Positions 8,901-14,637 of a stretch of DNA of 27,071 bases are shown here, piece by piece. The DNA is from Candidatus Glassbacteria bacterium RIFCSPLOWO2_12_FULL_58_11 (GTDB taxonomy: Bacteria; Gemmatimonadota; Glassbacteria; GWA2-58-10), in assembly GCA_001780825.1 (NCBI GenBank), contig MFIX01000238.1, forward strand, positions 1-27,071. Direction: 5' to 3'. Under the pieces are notes generated by a model that saw nothing but the letters and a program-made list of their open reading frames with translations, was not told the origin of the DNA and searched no databases. The position numbers and the translations under genes were made by a program. Positions within the stretch are counted from its first letter, which is position 1; each line of letters opens with the position of its first letter.

Positions 8901-9281
8901 TGCGGCGCAGAGCCTCTCGACGCTTTCCATGTCCGGCAGCAGGATGACATTGTGCACCTTGCGCGCCCGGCCGTCCTTTTTGTAGATCGAGCTGATCTCG
9001 CCGGAGAGGACGAAACGGATGTCGGCCCGGCGGCTTTCTCCGGGGAGGCTGCGCCGGACCCGCTCCTCCAGCTCCGGTTTCAGGCGCCAGAGCGAGGTGG
9101 CCGGCTCAAAGTCGAGGTTCTCCAGCAGTTCCCTGCGCCAGCCGGGATGGGTGAAATCCCCGGTGCCTACCAGGTCAATCCCCTTGGCCGCGGCCGCGCG
9201 GAATATGTGCTCGGGGTCGCTGTGCTTGCTCGTGGCCATCGAGAAGTGGGAATGGATGTGCAGGTCGGCGATATAGGACAC
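5916..9281 (-). CDS. EndoQ-like PHP endonuclease fused to UvrD/PcrA-family superfamily 1 helicase
   Basis: The 1121 residues hold two DNA-repair modules. Residues 1-about 400 resemble endonuclease Q, which nicks DNA 5' of deaminated bases and abasic sites. The PHP metal motifs are DLHIHSHFS (6-14), TGDFTHPGW (40-48), the SGEIS region (93-97), CFIPAHIWTPH (161-171), and SNSDAHSP (222-229). They are followed by the EndoQ zinc knuckle (YDGHRAC at 275-281 and CPAC at 297-300). After a Pro/Glu linker (about 430-465) comes a complete SF1A helicase: Q motif LNERQ (477-481), Walker A AGPGTGKT (496-503), motif Ia TFTNRAARE (528-536), DEFQD (677-681), GDPNQSIYGFRG (705-716), motif IV near 737-742, MHAAKGLEF (1023-1031), and VALTRA (1062-1067). 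All catalytic motifs look intact. The start is a GTG at 9281 with GGAG ten bases upstream. The gene stands alone, with its own promoter candidate. Both halves are recognisable families; the fusion is seen directly. Confidence 0.93.
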   Translation of the reverse strand: MSYIADLHIHSHFSMATSKHSDPEHIFRAAAAKGIDLVGTGDFTHPGWRRELLENLDFEPATSLWRLKPELEERVRRSLPGESRRADIRFVLSGEISSIYKKDGRARKVHNVILLPDMESVERLCAALEKIGNIRSDGRPILGLDCRDLLEMTLEASPRACFIPAHIWTPHFSVFGSKSGFDRIEDCYGDLTGEIYAVETGLSSDPPMNWRVSALDRFTLVSNSDAHSPDKLAREANLIQGELSYAGLIESLKSGNAEQFRGTIEFYPEEGKYHYDGHRACKVRLTPEQSAGLEGRCPACGGRITEGVLNRVAELADRPDGSRSPRARGFERLIPLAEVLAECHDSGPATRAVEQDRERLLKELGPELYVLREAPLDRISRCSGSLVAEAVRRNRSGEVRIDPGYDGEYGTVRIFEPGEKSLSGGQMFFFEDLEPERKSAPEMELPAPVVPEAVEKPEAVSFAGPEHFRLEELGLELNERQLEAVTAPSGPLAVLAGPGTGKTRCLAARAAWLVKARGVSPESILAVTFTNRAAREMSLRIAGLLEAGPEGAPGVKVCTFHGFCLELLGTLRGETPVLADEADSLNILREALAGIEPLSRVREIYEAIGRAKAQGASPEDFRGAEDIRRAYSAYRDLCRKLKVLDFDDLILESLAELRRDPANLTAVRRRFGFLLADEFQDISPAQYALVRCLADETAGGLFVIGDPNQSIYGFRGADGRVFENLRRDYPELRQIRLEFGYRCPEIISSAAGALIGQSSPLSQAPRAVVRGGVKIRLIRAPGETAEAIAVVREIGRLVGGTEMLAAHGEPRGAKREELTDYYSFADCAVIARTGALLEGLEQAFVTAGIPCRLRGAKSFLRDPLVRGAVAWLRLLADPTDDLRFLEALRFAGLDPKDRYFGALRQSAASSGHALLAELQRVLSREIPQKKASAPAATFLLDLDRFRRLGRSGPAPLLEKLLERFVPAAGSGREALDLLLTQAGQFDSLPEFLSRLAVRAEGDIERPGRNTRERRAEAVTLLTMHAAKGLEFKAVFVCGVEEGLIPFTYRKTDPEEERRLLFVALTRASERLYLTSAAARAVRGKTVRADWSPLLADLPSALLEMLDLNLPARPPERQLELL

Positions 9282-9329
9282 TGTCGGTATTCTCCACCGG
9301 GTGGAAGCTCGATAACGGATGTCTTCTTT

Positions 9330-9357
9330 AAGATAATCGGAGGAACTGGGCTGTCAA
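9330..9357 (-). promoter_or_regulatory. Promoter of the EndoQ-UvrD gene
   Basis: Minus-strand TTGACA (9352-9357), a 16-base spacer and TATCTT (9330-9335) give a perfect -35 and a 4/6 -10 box. The predicted start near 9323 leaves a leader of roughly 42 bases before the GTG start. It lies in the 318-base divergent gap 9282-9599, which also holds a palindromic repeat and the transporter promoter. Confidence 0.65.
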
Positions 9358-9424
9358 TTTCTAATACATTGCATACTGCCTGCATATAGAAATTCTTCAT
9401 AAGTGCCATAATTTCCCATCCACT

Positions 9425-9452
9425 GTAAGGGCGGTTCGCGAACCGCCCCTAC
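9425..9452. repeat. Palindromic repeat with GTARGGGC/GCCCCTAC ends (short form)
   Basis: The core GGGCGGTTCGCGAACCGCCC (9429-9448) is a perfect 20-base palindrome. The flanks GTAAGGGC (9425-9432) and GCCCCTAC (9445-9452) nearly match the ends of the 81-base element at 14484-14564. It appears to be a REP-like interspersed element in the spacer between two divergent genes. Confidence 0.7.
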
Positions 9453-9509
9453 ATGCTTTTGCGCACACTCCGGGGAAAAACTGATCGCCCGGCCGGCATC
9501 CTGATTTAT

Positions 9510-9539
9510 TTGACAAGAGCCTGAGCCGGGCCGTAATTT
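9510..9539 (+). promoter_or_regulatory. Candidate promoter of the Nramp-like gene
   Basis: TTGACA (9510-9515) is followed after 18 bases by TAATTT (9534-9539), a weak -10. The -35 is perfect and the position, about 60 bases before the GTG start, is sensible. No metal-box operator is obvious. Confidence 0.4.
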
Positions 9540-9599
9540 GCATACTCGCGTTTAGGATTGAAAATATTTTCGTAAATCCCGTCCGGAAAGGAGCCGTCA

Positions 9600-10871
9600 G
9601 TGAACGCTGAGCGCATGGGGATTTTCAAGAAAGCAGGAATCTTACTCGCGGCGGTCGGCCCGGGGCTGTTTCTGATCGGCTACAATATCGGGACCGGCAG
9701 TATCACCACCATGGCCTCGGCGGGCAGCCGGTACGGGATGTCGCTGTTCTGGGCCCTGGTCCTCTCCTGTGTATTTACCTATGTGATGCTCGAGGCCTAT
9801 GGCCGCTACACCGCGGTGACCGGCGAGACGGCGATGAACGCCTACCGGAAGCATTTCCGGTTCGGCAAGGCGCTGGCGATATATTCGATGATCGCCCTGA
9901 TCATCGGCGAGCTGACCGCCCTGGCCGGGGTCACCGCGATTGTCGCCGACATGGTGCACGAATGGACCGGTTACGCTTTCGGCGGCGAGGGCGCCAACCG
10001 GACGATTGTGACCCTGATAATCATGATCGGCTCTTTTATTCTACTCTGGTACGGCAAATACTCCCGCTTCGAAAAGTTCCTGATCCTGCTGGTGATTATC
10101 ATGGGCGCCAGCTTCCTGCTCAGCATGGTCCTGGTGGTGCCGCGGCCGATGGAGCTGGTCAAAGGGCTCGTGCCGGAGATCCCGAGCGAGCCGGATGCGT
10201 TCCTGATCGTGGCCGGGATGGCCGGCACCACCTGCTCGGCGATGGTTTTTATCATGCGCAGTATCGTTGTGGCGGAGAAAGGCTGGACCGGGAAAGACCT
10301 GAAACTGGGCCGAGTCGATGCGCTGATCTCAAGCGGGATGATGCTCCTGCTCTCGGCCTCGGTAATGGCTTGCGCGGCCGGGACCCTTTACCTGATCGGC
10401 CAGCCGGTCGAAAGGGCCGTGGACATGGTCAAGACCCTCGAGCCCCTGGCCGGGAAGTTCGCGATCTCTCTGTTCGTGATCGGGATTATCGGTGCGGGGA
10501 TCAGCACCCTCTTTCCGATCGTGCTGGTCGCTCCCTGGCTGCTCTGCGACTACCTCGGTATCCCGCGCAACATCAAGAGCCCGATGTTCCGCACCCTGGC
10601 CGGCTTGAGCCTGCTGATCTGTCTCACCATCCCGATATTCGGCGGAAGTCCGGTCTGGATCATGGTCGCCTCCCAGGCCTTCCAGGCGCTGCTGCTGCCG
10701 GTAATTACCATCCCGATCCTACTGCTGCTCAACCGGAAAGACCTGATGGGTGAGAATAAAGCGGGTTTCGGGCTGAATCTCGGCCTCTGGGCCACCCTGA
10801 TCTTCGGGCTGGTCACCGGCTATGCCGGGATCCTGGGCCTGCTGGACCCGCTGGAAAAGCTTTTCCAGTGA
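9600..10871 (+). CDS. Nramp-family divalent-cation transporter-like protein with altered metal site
   Basis: This 423-residue membrane protein has about 11 helices and the Nramp fold pattern (LeuT-like). The start is a GTG at 9600 with AGGAG six bases upstream. Transmembrane helix 1 reads VGPGLFLIGYNIGTGSI where classical Mn/Fe Nramps have the DPGN metal-binding motif. Helix 6 reads AGTTCSAMVFIMRS where they have the MPH motif. The gatekeeping Asp, Asn and Met ligands are therefore absent, although flanking residues (GPG, Tyr, ATG-like TVTGET after helix 2) align. It may carry another ion (for example Mg, as in Nramp-related magnesium transporters) or have lost proton coupling; this is inference. 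The next gene begins 30 bases later, so they probably form an operon. The call to the superfamily is good, the substrate is open. Confidence 0.85.
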   Translation: MNAERMGIFKKAGILLAAVGPGLFLIGYNIGTGSITTMASAGSRYGMSLFWALVLSCVFTYVMLEAYGRYTAVTGETAMNAYRKHFRFGKALAIYSMIALIIGELTALAGVTAIVADMVHEWTGYAFGGEGANRTIVTLIIMIGSFILLWYGKYSRFEKFLILLVIIMGASFLLSMVLVVPRPMELVKGLVPEIPSEPDAFLIVAGMAGTTCSAMVFIMRSIVVAEKGWTGKDLKLGRVDALISSGMMLLLSASVMACAAGTLYLIGQPVERAVDMVKTLEPLAGKFAISLFVIGIIGAGISTLFPIVLVAPWLLCDYLGIPRNIKSPMFRTLAGLSLLICLTIPIFGGSPVWIMVASQAFQALLLPVITIPILLLLNRKDLMGENKAGFGLNLGLWATLIFGLVTGYAGILGLLDPLEKLFQ

Positions 10872-10901
10872 TATAATACTTCAACCCGGAGGGAATCCGC
10901 G

Positions 10902-11441
10902 ATGGGCACGTTCAGCGGCAGGGTAATCCGGGCGCTGCGCCTGGATAAAAATCTCTTTGAGGAAGTGGAAGCCGATGAGCAGGCCACCGGCCAGGCCATG
11001 TCCGTGGTGATCCTCTCCTGTATCGCCGGGGGCCTGGGATACAGCGGACTGGGGGGCTTGCGCTGGATATTTATGCTGACAGTCACCGCCCTGGCCGGCT
11101 GGGTGATCTGGGCTATGATCACCTATATCGTGGGCACAAAAATCCTGCCCTCGGCGCAGACCCGCTCGAACCCGGGAGAGTTGCTGCGGACCTTGGGGTT
11201 CGCCCATGCGCCGGGCCTGTTCTACATTTTCGGATTGCTGCCTTTGGCTGGCAAGCCGGTCATGTTCGCGGTTTCGCTCTGGGTACTGGCCGCCTGGGTG
11301 ATCGCGGTGCGCCAGGCCCTGGACTACACCAGCACGGCCCGGGCGGTGGCGGTGTGCCTGATCGGCTGGGTGTTCTACATGGCGGCCCGGCTGTTTTTGA
11401 TCGTATTTTTGAAGAGCTTCGCGGCGATCCTGGGGGGTTGA
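10902..11441 (+). CDS. Yip1-domain-like integral membrane protein
   Basis: The protein has 179 residues with GGAGGG 9-14 bases before the ATG. It has a short charged N-terminus (FSGRVIRALRLDKNLFEEVEAD) and then about five hydrophobic segments: roughly 33-48, 53-77, 104-117, 120-137 and 146-170. The pattern of a cytoplasmic head (F.E.VE.D..AT.QA) followed by a compact helical bundle, with SNPGELLRTLGFAHAPGLFYIFG in the middle, matches bacterial Yip1/YIPF-family proteins of unknown role. It follows the transporter by 30 bases and is closed by a strong terminator, so the two form a two-gene operon. No catalytic residues are visible. A trafficking role like that of eukaryotic Yip1 should not be assumed. 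Confidence 0.8.
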   Translation: MGTFSGRVIRALRLDKNLFEEVEADEQATGQAMSVVILSCIAGGLGYSGLGGLRWIFMLTVTALAGWVIWAMITYIVGTKILPSAQTRSNPGELLRTLGFAHAPGLFYIFGLLPLAGKPVMFAVSLWVLAAWVIAVRQALDYTSTARAVAVCLIGWVFYMAARLFLIVFLKSFAAILGG

Positions 11442-11483
11442 GGGCCAGCCAATCGGAGGGCTTAGGAGAGAAGAGCAAGCAAA

Positions 11484-11511
11484 GGGGTATCCCGGCGGGA
11501 TGCCCTTTTTT
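11484..11511 (+). terminator. Intrinsic terminator of the transporter/Yip1 operon
   Basis: The stem GGGTATCCC (11485-11493) with GGGATGCCC (11497-11505), one G-U pair and a three-base loop, is followed by TTTTTT (11506-11511). It begins 43 bases after the Yip1 stop. Confidence 0.88.
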
Positions 11512-11772
11512 ATGTACGATTGTGTAAACGGGGATATACGAATTCTCAAAATGTTGCGTAAGAGGCCCGGACAAAATGAGTATTTTCAAGGGGTCGCGGA
11601 CAAAATATTAATATCCGGATTGAGAAAACACGAGTAAAAAGCGGAAATAATTGTGGAGGTTTTGAGAAAGTCTGATAACTATATGTTGTAATTTGAAGTA
11701 TCCTGATGCATGAATGCCCCCGGATTACTTATGGCTATCACCTACTCAGTAGCTATCGTATTCATCATAGAA
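11512..11772. other. AT-rich gene-free spacer at the edge of the low-GC insert
   Basis: No credible gene is present. There is a 10-base direct repeat CGGACAAAAT (11568-11577 and 11597-11606, 29-base period), and a rough palindrome around 11597-11619 (CGGACAAAATATTAATATCCG with mismatches). Near 11740-11765 GCTATC is repeated around the palindrome CTACTCAGTAG. Base composition drops sharply compared with the genes on the left. No terminator for the minus-strand gene ending at 11773 is obvious. Confidence 0.45.
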
Positions 11773-13044
11773 TTACGTATCGGGTCCGCCGGCCCAAGTA
11801 GTTTCCTTAAAAAGAATATCATCTATGCTTGGCCGGACTAATTTGCCACTTTTTGTCACTGTAACGCTCCAATGCACCTCAAATACTGATTGACCTTCTG
11901 CAACAACTAATTCTCGCGTCTCGTGCTTCGGCTCGAATGCCTTATCGCCAGTTATGAAACCAGAGAGTGGGGAGACTTGAACGGATAAATCATCGGGAAT
12001 GGAGGAATAAAAGCCAAATGGAGATTTGGATGTAAGAGAAGCCTTCGGCGGCTTATTGGAAAATAAATTTCCTAAAATAGCGTCAGCGAGAGAACTATTA
12101 TATGTCTCATTGCGAGTCGCTCTTGCCTCGACTAAAATAGTCGATACCCAATGAATACGTTGTCCTTTTTTATTAATGAATCGAGGAGCGCTTAATAACC
12201 ATGTGCCGTTTTTGCGAACTTCAGATCCAACTGGCCTAGTTTTCAGCTCCGAATCGAATCGCGAGATGATCTGATCCGCTACTTTGGCCTTATAATATAG
12301 TGAGTTCTGGTTATCTTTAATGAAGAAGCAGCCCTTCGCAATCTCCTGAATGCTCTTGACGAATTCCTCTGTGACGTCACCCACAACTGTGTTTATCAAG
12401 ATTCTCAACTCGTCGAGGGATCTCAGAATCCGGACGTTGGCTGCCATGCTGGTTCGCATTTCGACTGTCGTCGCTAGCAATCCGTCCGATGTCACCAGAA
12501 CGATACGGCAAGTCGTAGGGCTCTTTGGGGAATTTCCCACTAGCTGGACAAAAGTCTCAGCAATTAACGCATCCCGAAATCCCTTTTCGTCCTTGCCAGC
12601 TTCAAATGGTGGTTGCCGCCCAGCCGCGTCTTCAATAAGCCGAGGCCAATCCACTCGATTTGTATCGATGGGCAGTATTTGAACATTGAAAGTGGCTAGT
12701 TGTCTCTGTATTGCCGCGTTCACGCGCTCGACGAGTATTTCGTCAGTAATCGCAAGTCCATGGCCCAATAGCCGTTCAAGCTTTAGAATCGATGGCAAAA
12801 GCTCTCGACCGGCTTTGAGCATTTGGAATCGCCTTTCAAGGCGGACCACTTCAGGTATGTACCAAACGAAAGTGACGTCATGATGACGCCGACAATCCTG
12901 AACCAATTGAGCGAGTTCCGGTCGCAGAAGATCGCTAGCAGAGCCCGTATAGAGCTGATTAGTGTCAAGTACGATGCGAAGCTCGGGAGTATGGGCAGCG
13001 CGTCTTTTCCTGCCATGCGGGGTAGTATGTGAATCTTCTGCCAT
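11773..13044 (-). CDS. PIN-like nuclease domain protein (PIN_8/DUF4935 type) with long C-terminal extension
   Basis: The 423-residue protein is read from the ATG at 13044, which has AGGAG six bases upstream; an in-frame ATG at 13071 is less well placed and lies in a hairpin. Residues about 22-215 form a PIN-like domain: first acid in IVLDTNQLY (Asp27), IPEVVRLE (about 63-70), KGFRDALIAE (Asp158), and LVTSDGLLA (Asp187). These are the four acidic positions of PIN ribonucleases. The C-terminal 200 residues are not recognised: a helical part with many Lys, then a beta-rich domain (THWVSTILVEARA-like and EVHWSVTVTKSG). There is no membrane segment. Composition is lower in GC than the flanking genes, pointing to transfer. 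It lies 82 bases after a small membrane-protein gene. RNA cleavage is inferred from the fold; a toxin or defence role is speculative. Confidence 0.75.
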   Translation of the reverse strand: MAEDSHTTPHGRKRRAAHTPELRIVLDTNQLYTGSASDLLRPELAQLVQDCRRHHDVTFVWYIPEVVRLERRFQMLKAGRELLPSILKLERLLGHGLAITDEILVERVNAAIQRQLATFNVQILPIDTNRVDWPRLIEDAAGRQPPFEAGKDEKGFRDALIAETFVQLVGNSPKSPTTCRIVLVTSDGLLATTVEMRTSMAANVRILRSLDELRILINTVVGDVTEEFVKSIQEIAKGCFFIKDNQNSLYYKAKVADQIISRFDSELKTRPVGSEVRKNGTWLLSAPRFINKKGQRIHWVSTILVEARATRNETYNSSLADAILGNLFSNKPPKASLTSKSPFGFYSSIPDDLSVQVSPLSGFITGDKAFEPKHETRELVVAEGQSVFEVHWSVTVTKSGKLVRPSIDDILFKETTWAGGPDT

Positions 13045-13068
13045 TCTGCACTCCTGCCTTGTGATCCC

Positions 13069-13126
13069 CATCGTCTAAGGCTCCGGTTCAGCGAAGGTGC
13101 GCAGCACCGTTCGCTGCTTACCGATG
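13069..13126 (-). other. Strong imperfect hairpin between the membrane-protein and PIN genes
   Basis: CAGCGAAGGTGC (13089-13100) pairs with GCACCGTTCGCTG (13104-13116) across a GCA triloop, a 12-bp stem with a single bulged base. Outer arms CATCG (13069-13073) and CGATG (13122-13126) can also pair, with an unpaired block on one side. It starts at the last base before the upstream stop codon. It may be an intergenic regulatory or terminator-like structure, or a remnant of an integron attC site: the minus strand ends CTTAGAC, close to the GTTRRRY core but one base off. Confidence 0.55.
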
Positions 13127-13558
13127 TCAGAACACGCCTTTCCAGGAGATGAATGCCCAAGCCAGCGAAAGTAGGGCCAAGAAGATGCTTATGGCGGTAC
13201 TCGTCCTAAGTCGGTGGCCCAGTTTCTTGTCAGAGGCGATGAATGTTGGCAGTCCGCCACACTTAGCCAGTTCTTGTTCAACGCGGTCTATCGCCGCCTT
13301 GTGAAGTTCCACGTACCTATATCCGTTGCGGATGGTGATGAGAAGAATGACCGCAGCTACGCTCGCTGTGGCTGCGAGAATACGAAAGATGAGCGTCGTC
13401 TGGTCGACGAATTGAAGTGCAGCAAGAATGCAACCATTCACGATTAAAGTATGGTTGATCTTCTGCCAATTGAGCGAGTCTTCGTGCTGGTAAAGTTGGA
13501 TGGCCTTCTCGTACTGTACGAGCAAGATCTGTACTCTGATCTCATCGCTGCTGGACAT
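13127..13558 (-). CDS. Small three-helix membrane protein paired with the PIN gene
   Basis: This 143-residue protein has GGAG seven bases before its ATG at 13558. The N-terminal helix carries QYEKAIQLYQHEDSLNWQKI, followed by membrane segments at about 35-52 and 56-76, a charged helical stretch (about 77-117, with HKAAIDRVEQELAKCGG), and a third segment at 118-138. The YE..L..HED pattern before a hydrophobic hairpin recalls short membrane proteins of unknown function often seen in accessory regions. I cannot name the family. It is the promoter-proximal member of a same-strand pair with the PIN-like gene, and both have lower GC than their neighbours. A membrane sensor or effector partner for the nuclease is an inference from pairing only. 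Confidence 0.72.
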   Translation of the reverse strand: MSSSDEIRVQILLVQYEKAIQLYQHEDSLNWQKINHTLIVNGCILAALQFVDQTTLIFRILAATASVAAVILLITIRNGYRYVELHKAAIDRVEQELAKCGGLPTFIASDKKLGHRLRTSTAISIFLALLSLAWAFISWKGVF

Positions 13559-13786
13559 TTCAGTTCTCCAAGTTCTCTCGCTGTCTAACTTTTATAAAAT
13601 TGATCTGCATAATGAGCAAAGCAATAATTTCAAGTCCGTAAAACACGCCTTTAATACGGCGATAATCCCTTACTCCGGGAACGCTGTGCAGGCTTTTGCA
13701 CAAGCGGGGTCGGGAGTTCTCCCGGCCCAAGGGAAAGGGGCGCCGCGGGTCAATGGAACTGCGGATTCGGGAACTGCCGTCAACGC

Positions 13787-14059
13787 TCAATTAAGCATCT
13801 TGTTCATTTCTTTGGAGACCTTGAAAAAGGCCTTCTGCCGCGCCGGTACGGTCACTTCCTGGTTGGTCCTCGGATTGCGGGCCTTGCGCGCCTTGTGTCT
13901 CTTTACCTTGAATGTTCCGAAACCCCGGATTTCGATGTGTTTGTTTTCAGCCAGCGCGTTTTTGACCTCATCCAGGAAATTCTCCAGGATAGTCTTGATG
14001 TCTTTTACAGTGTAGCCGGTCCTTTCGGCAATCAGTTCGACGATATCCGCTTTAGTCAT
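13787..14059 (-). CDS. HU/IHF-family DNA-binding protein
   Basis: HU-type proteins are small dimeric nucleoid proteins that bend DNA. This 90-residue protein starts MTKADIVELIAERTGYTVKD and has the dimerising N-terminal helices. The core EIRGFGTFKVKRHKARKARN is followed by the DNA-clasp arm NPRTNQEVTVPARQKAFFKVS, with the Pro that intercalates DNA. Length is normal. GAGGAG lies nine bases before the ATG. It appears monocistronic, with its own promoter candidate about 215 bases upstream. HU rather than IHF is favoured because of the generic arm, but the subunit type cannot be separated confidently. Confidence 0.95.
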   Translation of the reverse strand: MTKADIVELIAERTGYTVKDIKTILENFLDEVKNALAENKHIEIRGFGTFKVKRHKARKARNPRTNQEVTVPARQKAFFKVSKEMNKMLN

Positions 14060-14270
14060 GGGTTGGCGCTCCTCGGGTTAAGGGATCGTAAATCCGTGAG
14101 AAATCAAATACGCCGGCCAAAGAGTGAAAAATCCTCCATGCGGCGGCCAGAGCCGTCGCGGCCGGACAGTCAAAGGGTTTGGGAACGTTAACGAATTGAG
14201 ATAGTTGACTCCGTAAAAACAGAAGACCGGAAACTTTAACTGCGGATACAGTTGGACTGGATCGCTGCAT

Positions 14271-14301
14271 ATTAAATTCGTCGGGCGGGCCGCTTTGTCA
14301 A
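14271..14301 (-). promoter_or_regulatory. Candidate promoter of the HU gene
   Basis: Minus-strand TTGACA (14296-14301) and TTTAAT (14271-14276) are separated by 19 bases, slightly long. The predicted leader is about 205 bases, long enough for regulation, though no riboswitch was recognised. It falls in the gene-free stretch 14060-14637, which also holds a terminator-like hairpin and an 81-base repeat. Confidence 0.5.
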
Positions 14302-14330
14302 GAAAAAAACGCATTGGAGGAAAAACGACA

Positions 14331-14360
14331 GGGCTGTCCCGGATGAGGCAGCCCTTTTTT
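14331..14360. terminator. Terminator-like hairpin with T6 tail
   Basis: The perfect stem GGGCTG (14331-14336) with CAGCCC (14349-14354) and a 12-base loop is followed by TTTTTT on the plus strand; the opposite strand has a more distant T run. Its first 14 bases, GGGCTGTCCCGGAT, are identical to part of the terminator at 23155. It could end leftward transcription of the cytochrome operon, although the better tail faces right, where no gene lies upstream. Confidence 0.6.
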
Positions 14361-14483
14361 ATGGAATATCATAACTTGATTAATTTTAATGAATTGTGCA
14401 TGGCCACAGCCGGCCGAGACCGCAAAATCCGGTTTTGGTACGGACTTTTTAACCAGGATTATTCACAAAATGCCGAAAACCCG

Positions 14484-14564
14484 GTAGGGGCGGCCCCCCG
14501 TGGCCGCCCGTTGTTCGGGAATTTATTGATCGCGCCCCGGACGCACACAAGGGTGCGCCCCTAC
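14484..14564. repeat. 81-base palindrome-rich element with GTAGGGGC/GCCCCTAC inverted ends
   Basis: Perfect 8-base inverted ends (14484-14491 and 14557-14564) enclose a GC-rich body with its own inverted repeats (GGCGGCC/GGCCGCC near the left end, GGGTGCGCCC near the right). The same ends, one base changed, bound the 28-base palindrome at 9425-9452, so this looks like a dispersed REP or MITE-like family. Confidence 0.65.
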
Positions 14565-14637
14565 ATAAGCTGCATTGGGGCTTTTTGTGAATTAAACGGG
14601 TTAAGTCGCGCCGGATTTAAATTCACTGCCCGCCCGC

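Noticed and set aside
13711..13728. Hairpin CGGGAG/CTCCCG downstream of HU as a terminator
   Set aside because: The loop is too small unless the stem is shortened, and no T run follows on the minus strand.
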